Assembly: GCA_016223165.1 (NCBI GenBank)
Contig: JACRPO010000009.1
Location: 124,001 to 188,000, forward strand
Reading direction: 5' to 3'
DNA length: 64,000 nt
Origin: Burkholderiales bacterium
GTDB lineage: Bacteria > Pseudomonadota > Gammaproteobacteria > Burkholderiales > Burkholderiaceae_C
A program made the translations under genes and the position numbers. Below are positions 33,840 to 43,400 of this stretch, piece by piece. The notes beneath the pieces were generated by a model, which searched no databases, had not been told where the DNA came from, and was given only the letters and a program-made list of their open reading frames with translations. Position 1 is the first letter of the stretch; every line of letters begins with the position of its first letter.

Positions 33840-34769
33840 ATGCGACTGCTGTACTCCCGGCACCTTGAGCACTTTCTAGCCATCTGCGAAGCGGGCAGCC
33901 TTCGGAGAGCCGCCACGCAGTGCGGCGTGACACAGCCCGCGCTGACGAAGAGCCTGAAGTTGCTTGAGTCGGCCTTCGGCGTAAGCCTGTTCGAGCGCGC
34001 TCCGGACGGCATGGTGCCGACGCCCGCCGCGCACATATTGCGCCGGCACGCGCTGCAGATCGTCAACAGCGCTCGCTACATCGAGATGGAAATCGGCATG
34101 CTGCGCGGCGGCGAAGGGGGAACGCTGCGCATCGGCGCCGGCATCGTGTGGAGCGCGACCCGGGCGCCGGCGTTGGTGGCGGCACTTCGGCAAGATTTTC
34201 CCAGGCTCACGCTGACGGTCCGCGTCGGTGTGGCTGACGATTTACTGCCGCGGCTGCTGGATGGCGAGCTCGACATCGTCGTCGCGTCGTTGTCGCAGCA
34301 GCCGTTGCCGGCAGGCTATACGACGATCGAATTGCCCGCGACGCAGATGATGATCTTCGCGCGGGCCGCGCATCCGTTGGTGAATCGTCGCCGCCCGGTA
34401 ACCCTCAATGAATTGTCCAAGGCGGAAGTCGTCGGCTTCGTGGATGACACGGCGTGGCAGCGGCAGACCAAGGCGATGTTCGCGGCGCACGGTTATTCGG
34501 TGCCGACGATGCGGTTGCAGTCGAGCTCGCTCGAAACCTTACTCGCCGCGGTAGGCGAGTCGGACAGCGTCACCTTCCTGGCCGAACTCCTCGCGCCGCA
34601 GGCCAAGGCACACGGCCTGAAGCGCATCCCCACCGCGCAAGACTTGTGGGCAATTCGGCTCGGCGTCAGCTACCGCACGCAGCTGGCCGAATTCGCCCCA
34701 TTAAATGCCTTGCTGGCCGCTGTCCGAGGCGACGAAACCTCCGGGCGCGGCGGAAGAAGCAGACAGTAG
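33840..34769 (+). CDS. LysR-family transcriptional regulator of the sulfatase operon
   Basis: 309 aa. The N-terminal HTH is clear (HLEHFLAICEAGSLRRAATQCGVTQPALTKSLKLLESAFGVSLFER), followed by a substrate-binding-like effector domain (GTLRIGAGIVWSATRAPALV, LLDGELDIVVASL). It is of the LysR subgroup close to GbpR/carbohydrate regulators. The divergent gap to the sulfatase gene contains AT-rich sequence (ATAGAATTTCATGTTCCGATAAC at about 33801-33823) that could hold LysR half-sites. The likely inducer is a sulfated substrate, by position. Confidence 0.92.
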   Translation: MRLLYSRHLEHFLAICEAGSLRRAATQCGVTQPALTKSLKLLESAFGVSLFERAPDGMVPTPAAHILRRHALQIVNSARYIEMEIGMLRGGEGGTLRIGAGIVWSATRAPALVAALRQDFPRLTLTVRVGVADDLLPRLLDGELDIVVASLSQQPLPAGYTTIELPATQMMIFARAAHPLVNRRRPVTLNELSKAEVVGFVDDTAWQRQTKAMFAAHGYSVPTMRLQSSSLETLLAAVGESDSVTFLAELLAPQAKAHGLKRIPTAQDLWAIRLGVSYRTQLAEFAPLNALLAAVRGDETSGRGGRSRQ

Positions 34770-34912
34770 CCACGATTGACCCAACAGGTTGCCGCCGGAT
34801 TCGAGCAGTACCGCCGAGCCACGCGGCGCGACGCGTTCCTGGCGACGATGAACGAGATCCCTCGCTCGACGGCCGTTACGCTCCAGGCGGTCGCCGCCAC
34901 GGATCACCCCCC

Positions 34913-36355
34913 TCAAACCCGCGCCGTCTTCCACGCCCCCCGGCTGAACAGCCACAGCGTGAACAGCCCCACCGAGGTCTCGGAGACGAACACGGCCCAG
35001 AAGACGCCGGTGGCCTGCAGGTCGAGTTGCAGCGCGAGAAGCCACGCCAGCGGGATCTGGATCAGCCAGAAGAACACGAGGTTGATCTTCGTCGGCGTCA
35101 CCGTGTCGCCGGCGCCGTTGAAGGCCTGCACCGAGACCATCCACCAGCCGTAGACGAAGTACGAATACGAGAGGATGCGCAGCCACTCGGCGCCGATGTC
35201 GATGACCGCACGCTCGTCGGTGAAGATGCCGATCAGCTGGCGCGGGATCAGGAAGAACAGCACCGACACCGCCGCGGTGAAGACCATGTTGTACCAGCCG
35301 ATGCGCCACACCGAAGCCTCGGCGCGGCCGGGCTCGCCGGCGCCGAGGTTCTGGCCGACCAGCGTCGCCGCGGCGTTGGACATGCCCCAGGCCGGCATCA
35401 GCGTGAACATCATCAGGCGGATGGCGATCGTCGCGCCGGCCACGGCCTCGCTGCCGATGGCGGCCAGGATGCGCATGAGAAAGATCCACGCCGTCATGGC
35501 CACGATCATCTGACCGATGCCGCCGAGCGACGTGCGCACGATGTTCCACAGCGTGGTCGCCTCGAGCGCGAGCTGCGAGGTGGCGACGCGGATGTGCCGG
35601 CTGCCGCGCAGCAAGACCCACAGCTGCATCGCCACGCCGGTGCCGCGGCCGATGACGGTGGCGATCGCCGCACCCTCGACGCCGAGCGCCGGCACCGGCC
35701 CGAAGCCGAAGATCAGGATCGGGTCGAGCACGATGTTCAGGCCGTTGGCCACCCACAGCACGCGCATCGCCACCGCCGCGTCGCCGGCACCGCGGAAGAT
35801 CGCGTTGCAGACGAACAGCAGCATGATGACGATGTTGCCGCCGAGCATCCACTGCAGGTAGCGCGCGCCGTGCGTGAGCGTCCACGCGTCGGCACCCATC
35901 AGCTGCAGCAGCTCGCGCGCCCAGACGATGCCCACGGCCGCGAACGGCAGCGACACGAGCACCGCGGTCCAGAACGCCTGCGCCGCGCTCACCGCCGCGG
36001 CCTCGCGATTGCCTTCGCCGACGCGCCGTGCGACGACCGCCGTCACCGCCATCGCGAGGCCGATGCCGATGGCGTAGAGCAGGAACAGGAAGGTCTCGGT
36101 CAGCCCGACCGTCGCCACCGCCGAGGGGCCGAGCTTGGCGACGAACCAGATGTCGACGACAGCGAAGGTCGACTCGAGCACGAGCTCCAGCACCATCGGC
36201 ACCGCGAGCAGGAACACGGCGCGCCGCAGGGGGATCTTGGTGTAGTCCGCGCCGGTGCCGCGAATCGCGTCGCCGAGCTCGCGCCACAGCGGGCGGCGCG
36301 GCGCGCCGCCGGGAACATCGGCAGGGGTGACGGTGGGTGGGTCAGTCGAACTCAT
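34913..36355 (-). CDS. MATE-family efflux transporter
   Basis: 480 aa with 12 spans in two homologous halves (VFLLAVPMVLELVLESTFAVVDIWFVAKLG and, in the second half, RTSLGGIGQMIVAMTAWIFLMRILAAIG). Family motifs such as FRGAGDAAVAMR and FNGAGDTVTPTKINLVFFW occur at equivalent places in each half. It exports cationic compounds or drugs with sodium or proton exchange. The ATG at 36355 has GGAG 5 nt upstream and is preferred to the ATG at 36376. The 307-bp gap upstream (36356-36662) holds only a 9-bp repeat. Confidence 0.93.
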   Translation of the reverse strand: MSSTDPPTVTPADVPGGAPRRPLWRELGDAIRGTGADYTKIPLRRAVFLLAVPMVLELVLESTFAVVDIWFVAKLGPSAVATVGLTETFLFLLYAIGIGLAMAVTAVVARRVGEGNREAAAVSAAQAFWTAVLVSLPFAAVGIVWARELLQLMGADAWTLTHGARYLQWMLGGNIVIMLLFVCNAIFRGAGDAAVAMRVLWVANGLNIVLDPILIFGFGPVPALGVEGAAIATVIGRGTGVAMQLWVLLRGSRHIRVATSQLALEATTLWNIVRTSLGGIGQMIVAMTAWIFLMRILAAIGSEAVAGATIAIRLMMFTLMPAWGMSNAAATLVGQNLGAGEPGRAEASVWRIGWYNMVFTAAVSVLFFLIPRQLIGIFTDERAVIDIGAEWLRILSYSYFVYGWWMVSVQAFNGAGDTVTPTKINLVFFWLIQIPLAWLLALQLDLQATGVFWAVFVSETSVGLFTLWLFSRGAWKTARV

Positions 36356-36498
36356 CGGATCTCCATGGCATGGCATGCGGCCCGCGCCGCCCTCGGCTTC
36401 TGACTTTCAAGAGACGACGAACGAGGCGGGACGGAATCGACACCGGGCACCATGTTGCGCGAGAAGGCTGTTCCGGTGGCCGTGCAGTGGCTTCGGCC

Positions 36499-36525
36499 GG
36501 CCTTCTCGGCCTTCTCGGCCTTCTC
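36499..36525. repeat. 9-bp tandem repeat upstream of recC
   Basis: GGCCTTCTC occurs three times exactly. It lies in the gap between the MATE gene and recC, where no other element is evident. Confidence 0.9.
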
Positions 36526-36662
36526 GGACGTGCGCCGCCTAAACTCCCCGCCGTCGGGAGGGACGGATCACAGAACTGAGCGCACGAGCGTCGCTGGCCG
36601 CTGGCTCGCCCCGTGAGCCAGCGCCCCGGCATGCTGCGCAGGTGCCTGCCGCCGACCCACGC

Positions 36663-39600
36663 ATGAAGCCCCCTGCCGACGCCCTCACCCCCGGCCTGCT
36701 GGTGCTGCACGGCAACCGGCTCGAAGACTTGGCCGCGGCGGTGTTCGAGTGGTTGATGCGCCACCCGCTCGCGCCGCTCGAGGAAGAGACGCTGCTCGTG
36801 CAGAGCAACGGCATGGCCGAGTGGGTGAAGACCGAGCTGGCGGCGGCGCACGGCGTGTGCGCGGCGGCGCGCGTGGAGCTGCCCGCGCGCTTCATCTGGC
36901 GCACCTACCGCGCGGTGCTCGGGCGAGAAACCGTGCCGGTGGTGGCGCCGCTCGACAAGCTGCCGCTCACGTGGCGACTGATGCGCCTGCTGCCGGGCCT
37001 GATGGCCGAGCCGGTGTTCGCGCCGGTGGCCGGCTTCCTGACGGGCCGTGATCATGAGCCAGGCGACCCGATCCACCCCGGCGACCCGCTGCGCCGGCTG
37101 CAGCTCGCGCAGCGCCTGGGCGATCTCTTCGACCAATATCAGGTCTATCGCAGCGACTGGTTGCGGGATTGGCAACGCGACGGGCAGTCCGACGGGCCCG
37201 ACGGTCGGCGCCGCGGCCGCGACATGCTGCGCGCACCCACCGGCGCCAGCGTGCCCGTGCCCGACGGGCAAGGTTGGCAGCCGGCGCTCTGGCGCGCCGT
37301 CGTCGCGACGCTGGACGACGCCGACCGCCAGGCGACGCGGCCGGCGCTGCACGAGCGCGTCATGGCCGCGCTCGCCGCTTCTCCCGCGCCGCAGGCTGGC
37401 GGCGAAGCACGGCCGCCCGCCGGCACGCCGCGCCGCGTCGTGATCTTCGGCACCACGCACGTGCCCACGCAGACGCTCGAGGCCGTGGCCGCGCTGGCAC
37501 GCGTGAGCCAGGTGCTGCTGGCCGTGCCCAACCCATGCCGCCACCACTGGGCCGACCTGATCGAAGGCCGCGAACTGCTGCGCGCCGAGCGGCGCCGCCA
37601 TGCGCACCGCGGCGGGCGCGACCTCGGCGCGCTGCCGCTCGAAGCGCTGCAGGCGCACGGCCACCCGCTGCTGGCCGCGTGGGGCCGGCAGAGCCGCGAC
37701 TTCATCCGCCAGCTCGACGCCTACGACGACGCGCAGCTGGCGCGCGAGCGCTTCGCGCTGCCGCGCATCGACCTCTTCGACGAAGGCGAGCCCGCGCAGA
37801 CGCTGCTGCAGCAGGTGCAGGCGCACATCCGCGAGCTCGTGCCGCTGGCCGAGCACGAGCATGCCGCCATCGCGCCGCACGACCGCTCGATCGTCTTCCA
37901 CCAGGCGCACAGCGCGCAGCGCGAGGTGGAGGTGCTGCACGACCAGCTGCTCGAGCTGCTGGCGCGGCCGCCCCAGGCCGGCAGGCGCAGCGCGCGCGCA
38001 GAACTCGCGCCCCGCGACATCGTGGTGATGGTGCCCGACATCGACGCCTTCGCGCCGGCCATCCGCTCGGTGTTCGGCCAGCATGCGCGCGGCGATGCGC
38101 GCTTCATCCCCTGGGGCATCGCCGACCAGCGCGAGCGCGCGCACAACCCGCTGCTGGCGGCGCTGGAGTGGGTGCTGCGCGCGCCGCAGCAGCGCTTCAC
38201 CGCGACCGAGTTGCTCGGCCTGCTGGAAGTGCCCGCGGTGGCGCGGCGCCTCGGGCTGCAGCCCGAAGGCGACCTGCCTTTGCTGCAGAACTGGATCGCC
38301 GCCGCCGGCGTGCGCTGGGGGCTGGACGAGACGCAACGCGCCGCGCTCGGGCTCGCGGCCTGCGGCGATGCCAATACCTGGGCTTTCGGGCTGCGGCGCA
38401 TGCTGCTGGGCTATGCGGTCGGCGAGCCTGTCGCCGCGGTCGCCGCGGGGCTCGACGCCGGGTTTGAAGCGGGGCTTGACGCCGCACTCGATGCGCATGG
38501 TGACGAAGCCACCGCCACCGGCCGCCTCGCGGCCATCGAGCCTTGCGCCGAAGTGGGTGGCCTCTCGGCCGCCTTGGCGGGCACGCTCGCCGAGCTGCTG
38601 GCGCTGCTGCAAGCCTGGTGGCGCGACGCCGCGATAGCCCGCACGCCCGCCGCCTGGGGCGAGCGGCTGCGCGAGCTGATGGCCGCGCTGCTCCTGCCCG
38701 GCGACACGGCCGAGCGCGCGACGATGAGCGCGCTCGACGACGCGCTCTCGGCGTGGCTGCAGGCCTGCGAGGCGGCATCGTTCGACGAGCCCGTCGAGCT
38801 GGCTGTCGCGCGCGAAGCGTGGCTCGACGCGGTCGACGAGCCCACGCTCGCGCAGCGTTTCAAGGCCGGCGGCGTCACCTTCTGCACGCTGCTGCCGCTG
38901 CGCGCCATTCCGTTCGAGGTGGTGTGCCTGCTCGGCATGAACGACGGCGACTACCCGCGCCGCAGCACACGCAGCGACTTCGACCTGATGGCCCTGCCCG
39001 GCCAGGCGCGCCCGGGCGACCGCTCGCGCCGCGACGACGACCGGCAGCTGATGCTCGATGCGCTGCTCTCGGCGCGCCGCGTGCTGTACGTCAGCTGGTG
39101 CGGCCGCAGCCAGCGCGACAACCAGGCGCAGCCACCCTCGGTGCTGGTGGCGCAGCTGCGCGACTACCTCGTCGCGGGCTGGTCGGAGAGCGTGGTGAAG
39201 GCGCGCACGACGCAGCACCCGCTGCAGCCCTTCAGCCGCGCCTACTTCGAGGAGCGCGAGGGGCTCTTCACCTACGCCGCCGAGTGGCGCGCGGCGTTCG
39301 ACGACACCGCCGTGGCCGTCGATGCGGCTTCGTCGCCCGGGTTGGCGGGAGGTGCGCCGGTAGTTGCGCCGGACGATGCGCCGCAAGACGCGGCGCCGCC
39401 GCTGACGCTGGACGCATTGGCGAGCTTCCTGCGCAACCCGGTGAAGAGCTTCTTCCGCCGGCGGCTGAACGTCGTCTTCGACGAAGCCGAGGCCGCGCTC
39501 GAGGACGACGAGCCGTTCGAGTCGGGCGGGCTCGACCGCTGGCGACAGATCGACGAGGTGCTGCGCGAAGCACGGCGGCGGCTGGGCGAGGACGGCGAGG

Positions 39601-40463
39601 ACACCAGGAACGACACCGATGGCGGCGACGACACGCGGCTGCAGCGCCTTGTGTCCGCTCAGGTGGCGCGCCTGCAGGGTGCCGGCGCCCTGCCGCTGGC
39701 CGGGCCGGGCGAGCAGGCGCGTGCGGCGCTCGAGCAGACGCTGCAGCCGATGCTGGCGCAGTGGCAGCGCGAGCTCGCGGCGCGACCGCAGCGCCACGCG
39801 AAGCAGCCGCTGCGCCTGAGCCACCCCGCTCTGCCCGGCATGCGGCTGGAGGATTGGCTCGTGGGCGTGCGCGGCCCGCGCTCGGGCAGCGAAGCGGGTG
39901 CCGCCTGGATCGAGCTGCGCGCCGGCAAGCTGGCCGACAAGAAGGGCACGGCCTTGCTGCCCAGCAAGCTCCTGCCGGCCTGGTTGCGCCTGCTGGCCGC
40001 GAGCGCGTGTGATGCCTTCGGCGACGAGGCCTCGGGCCGCGACGGCGGCGTCGGCTGCGTGCTCATCGGCAGCGACGTGGTGGCGACGCTGCCGCCGATC
40101 GCTGCACGCGACGAGGCGCGGCGCACGCTGCTCGACTTGATGGCGGCGTGGGCCGGGCAGGGCCGCGCCGATGAGCCGCTGCCCACCGCGCTGCGCACCG
40201 GCCTCGCATGGCTCGCCGGCGGGGCGGACAAGGCGCGCGCGGCCTACGACGGTTCGCAGCAAGGTGGCTTCGGCGAGCGCAAGGAGGTGTGCCTGGCGCG
40301 CCTGTTCCCCGACTTCGAGACGCTGGTGGCGCAGCCCGGCTTCGATGAGGCCACGCAGCGCATGTACGCCGCGTTCCACGCCTGGGCGACCGCCGACCTG
40401 CCGTTCGCGCCGCTGCCCGGCGCCGCCGCCGAAGACGACGAAGGCGAGGAAGGCAATGAGTGA
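36663..40463 (+). CDS. recC: Exodeoxyribonuclease V gamma subunit (RecC)
   Basis: 1266 aa, longer than the about 1120 of E. coli. The N-terminus has the inactive helicase-like domain seen in RecC (LLVLHGNRLEDLAAAVFEWL, ETLLVQSNGMAEWVKTELA). Central motifs are the RecC block DIVVMVPDIDAFAPAIRSVFG and CLLGMNDGDYPRRSTRSDFDLM. RecC splits the strands and scans for Chi. The ATG at 36663 is preferred over a GTG at 36642. The stop overlaps the recB start by 8 bp, so recC-recB-recD form one operon. Extra length is from Ala/Asp-rich insertions. Confidence 0.95.
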   Translation: MKPPADALTPGLLVLHGNRLEDLAAAVFEWLMRHPLAPLEEETLLVQSNGMAEWVKTELAAAHGVCAAARVELPARFIWRTYRAVLGRETVPVVAPLDKLPLTWRLMRLLPGLMAEPVFAPVAGFLTGRDHEPGDPIHPGDPLRRLQLAQRLGDLFDQYQVYRSDWLRDWQRDGQSDGPDGRRRGRDMLRAPTGASVPVPDGQGWQPALWRAVVATLDDADRQATRPALHERVMAALAASPAPQAGGEARPPAGTPRRVVIFGTTHVPTQTLEAVAALARVSQVLLAVPNPCRHHWADLIEGRELLRAERRRHAHRGGRDLGALPLEALQAHGHPLLAAWGRQSRDFIRQLDAYDDAQLARERFALPRIDLFDEGEPAQTLLQQVQAHIRELVPLAEHEHAAIAPHDRSIVFHQAHSAQREVEVLHDQLLELLARPPQAGRRSARAELAPRDIVVMVPDIDAFAPAIRSVFGQHARGDARFIPWGIADQRERAHNPLLAALEWVLRAPQQRFTATELLGLLEVPAVARRLGLQPEGDLPLLQNWIAAAGVRWGLDETQRAALGLAACGDANTWAFGLRRMLLGYAVGEPVAAVAAGLDAGFEAGLDAALDAHGDEATATGRLAAIEPCAEVGGLSAALAGTLAELLALLQAWWRDAAIARTPAAWGERLRELMAALLLPGDTAERATMSALDDALSAWLQACEAASFDEPVELAVAREAWLDAVDEPTLAQRFKAGGVTFCTLLPLRAIPFEVVCLLGMNDGDYPRRSTRSDFDLMALPGQARPGDRSRRDDDRQLMLDALLSARRVLYVSWCGRSQRDNQAQPPSVLVAQLRDYLVAGWSESVVKARTTQHPLQPFSRAYFEEREGLFTYAAEWRAAFDDTAVAVDAASSPGLAGGAPVVAPDDAPQDAAPPLTLDALASFLRNPVKSFFRRRLNVVFDEAEAALEDDEPFESGGLDRWRQIDEVLREARRRLGEDGEDTRNDTDGGDDTRLQRLVSAQVARLQGAGALPLAGPGEQARAALEQTLQPMLAQWQRELAARPQRHAKQPLRLSHPALPGMRLEDWLVGVRGPRSGSEAGAAWIELRAGKLADKKGTALLPSKLLPAWLRLLAASACDAFGDEASGRDGGVGCVLIGSDVVATLPPIAARDEARRTLLDLMAAWAGQGRADEPLPTALRTGLAWLAGGADKARAAYDGSQQGGFGERKEVCLARLFPDFETLVAQPGFDEATQRMYAAFHAWATADLPFAPLPGAAAEDDEGEEGNE

Positions 40464-43400
40464 GCCGCTGAATGCGCTCACGCTGCCGCTGCGCGGCAGC
40501 CGGCTCGTGGAAGCCAGCGCCGGCACCGGCAAGACGTGGACGATCGCGGCGCTGTACGTGCGGCTCGTGCTCGGCAACGGAGAAGGGCTCGGCCGGCCGC
40601 TCGCGCCCGGCGAGATCCTGGTGATGACGTTCACCAAGGCTGCGACGCGCGAGCTGTCGGACCGCATCCGCCGCCGGCTCGTCGAGGCGGCGGCGTTCTT
40701 TCGCGGCAGTGGTGGTGGTGACAGCGGCGAGGGCAGCCACCGACCCGCGGACGATTTCCTGCGCGCGCTGCGCGAGAGCTACGCGAGCGGCCCGGCGCGC
40801 GACACCGCGGCATGGCGCCTGGCGGCCGCCGCCGAGGCGATGGACGACGCCTCGGTGCACACCATCGACGCCTGGTGCCAGCGCATGCTGCGCGAGCACG
40901 CGTTCGACAGCGGCTGCCTCTTCGACGAGGAGCTGCAGCCCAATGAGACACAGTTGCTGCGCCAAGCGGCGCAGGACTACTGGCGGCAGCAGGTGTACCC
41001 GCTGCAGGGCGCGGCGCTGGCCGAGGTGCTGCGGCAATGGGCCGGCGTGGGGGCGCTCGCCGAGGACGTGCGGCAGCTGATGGAGAAGCCGCTGCCGCAA
41101 GGCACAGGAGAAAGCGATCTGGCCGAGCTACTGCCGGCCCTGGTGCGCGAGCGTGCCGCGCGCTGCGCCGAGCTCAAGCTGGGCTGGAGCCTGCGCGTGC
41201 GCCGGATGAGGGCCTGGCTCGACCGTGAGCTCGCGCGCAAGCCGAGGGTGGTCAACCTGCAGGCCCAGCACGTGCCCGGTTGGCTGGACGCGCTGCAGGC
41301 GTGGGCCGACGACACCGCAGCGGAGTCGCCCAGGCTGACCGACACCGCCTGGGAGCGGCTGACGCGCGAGGACCTGGTGGCACGCGCGAAGGGCGCGCTG
41401 CCCGCCGACATGCCCGAGGCCTTCGACGCCATCGCGCCGCTGCGCGCCGCGCTGCAGGCCCTGCCCGAAGTCGCGCCGCAGCTGCGTGCGCACGCGCTCG
41501 TGCGCGTGCGCCAGCGCATGCAGCACCTCAAGCAGCAGGCCGGCCGCTACGGTTATGCCGACATGCTGCAGCGCCTGGACGACGCGCTCGACGAGGCGAA
41601 GCGCGGCGCGCATGCGCGGCAGCTGCGCGAGCGCATCCTCGCGCAGTACCCGGCGGCGCTGATCGACGAGTTCCAGGACACCTCGCCGCGCCAGCTCAGC
41701 ATCTTCGAGCGCGTCTACCGCATCGCCGACGACGACCCGGCGCGCGCGCTGCTGCTGATCGGCGACCCCAAGCAGTCGATCTACGCCTTCCGCGGCGCCG
41801 ACATCCACAGCTACCTGCAGGCGCGCACGGCCACCACGGGCCGCCACCACGCGCTCGCCACCAACCACCGCTCGACGCAGCCGCTGGTGGACGCCGTCAA
41901 CGCCTTGTTCGAGCGCGCCGAGGCACGGGTGGGGCGCGGCGCGTTCCTGTTTCGACGGCCGGGCGAAGCGACGCCCGCGAGCGATGAAGACGGCCTGCCC
42001 TTCGCGCCCGTGCGCGCCGCGGGCCGGCAAGAGGTGCTGCAACGCGGCGCCCGAGACGTCCCGGCGCTGACCTTCTGCGTCGACCGCGAACTGCGCAGCC
42101 TCGCCGACCACCGCGCGCGCTTTGCAGCGCTGTGTGCCGAGCGCATCGTCGGCCTGCTGAGCGATCCGTCCACCGCGTTCGCAAGCGCGGGCGAAGCACC
42201 GAAGCGCCTGCAGCCCGGCCACATCGCCGTGCTCGTGCGCACCGGCGGCGAGGCCGAGCTCGTGCAGCGCGCGTTGCGCCGCCGCGGCGTGGCCTCGGTG
42301 TACCTGTCGGACAAGGACAGCGTCTACCAGCGCCCCGAGGCCGCCGACCTGCTGCGCCTGCTGCAGGCCGTGGCCGAACCGCGCCACGTGCGGCTGGCGC
42401 GCGCGGCCTTCGCGACGCGGCTGCTCGGTCGCACGCTGCCCGAGCTGCTGCGCCTGGCCGCCGACGACCTCGCCTTCGATGCGCTGTGCGAGCACCTGCG
42501 CACGCTGCACGGCGTGTGGCAGGCGCAAGGCGTGCTCGCGATGCTGCGGCGCGCGCTGCACCTGTTCGGGATCCCGGCGCGGCTGCTCGGCTCGGGCGGC
42601 GACAGGTACGGCGAAAGCGAAGGCGAAAGCGACGGCGAAGGCGAACGCCGCCTCACCAACGTGCTGCACCTGGCCGAGCTGCTGCAGGCGGCCAGCGGCG
42701 CCGTCGAAGGTGAACCGGCGTTAGTGCGCTGGCTGATCGGCCAGATCGACGCCGCGCAAGGCGACTTCACGCCCGCCGAGGAGCTGGTGCTGCGGCTTGA
42801 GAGCGACGCCGACCTCGTGCAGGTGGTCACGGTGCACAAGTCGAAGGGGCTCGAGTACGACGTGGTGTTCGTGCCCTTCGCCTCGGGCTACCGCGACGGG
42901 CAGCTCGACGACTGGGTGATCGAGCGCGACGCCGCCGGGCACATGCTCCGTCTCGACCTGGCGCCGGACAAGGCCGCGCTGCTGGCGCACGACGACGAGC
43001 GCCAGCAGGAAGACCTGCGCCTGCTGTACGTGGCCTTCACGCGTGCGCGGCACGCGTTGTGGGTGGGCGCGGCGGCGCTGAAGTTCGGCAACGGCAAGGA
43101 CTGCCAGTGGCACCGCAGCGCGCTCGGCTACCTGGTCTCGGGCGAGGCGCCGTGCGTGCCTTCGCAGATCGTCATCGACCTGCAGGTGCTGGCCGCTGAG
43201 GCGCCTTGCATCGTGCTCGACCTGCTCGAAGAGCCGGCCCCGGTGCCGATGACGCGCTGGCAGCCGCCGGCGGCCGCCGCGGCGCTGCCGCCGGCGCGCG
43301 TCTACGACGGCACATTCGATCGTCGCTGGGCGCTCGCGAGCTACAGCTCGCTGGTGCGCGATGCGGTGCACGGCGCGCCGCATGCCGCGGCCGCGCCGAT

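Noticed and set aside
36342..40667. 1441-codon open frame on the minus strand across recC
   Set aside because: It is antisense to recC, has high-GC antisense composition (Arg/Ala/His/Gln rich) and no domain, so it is a by-product of codon bias.
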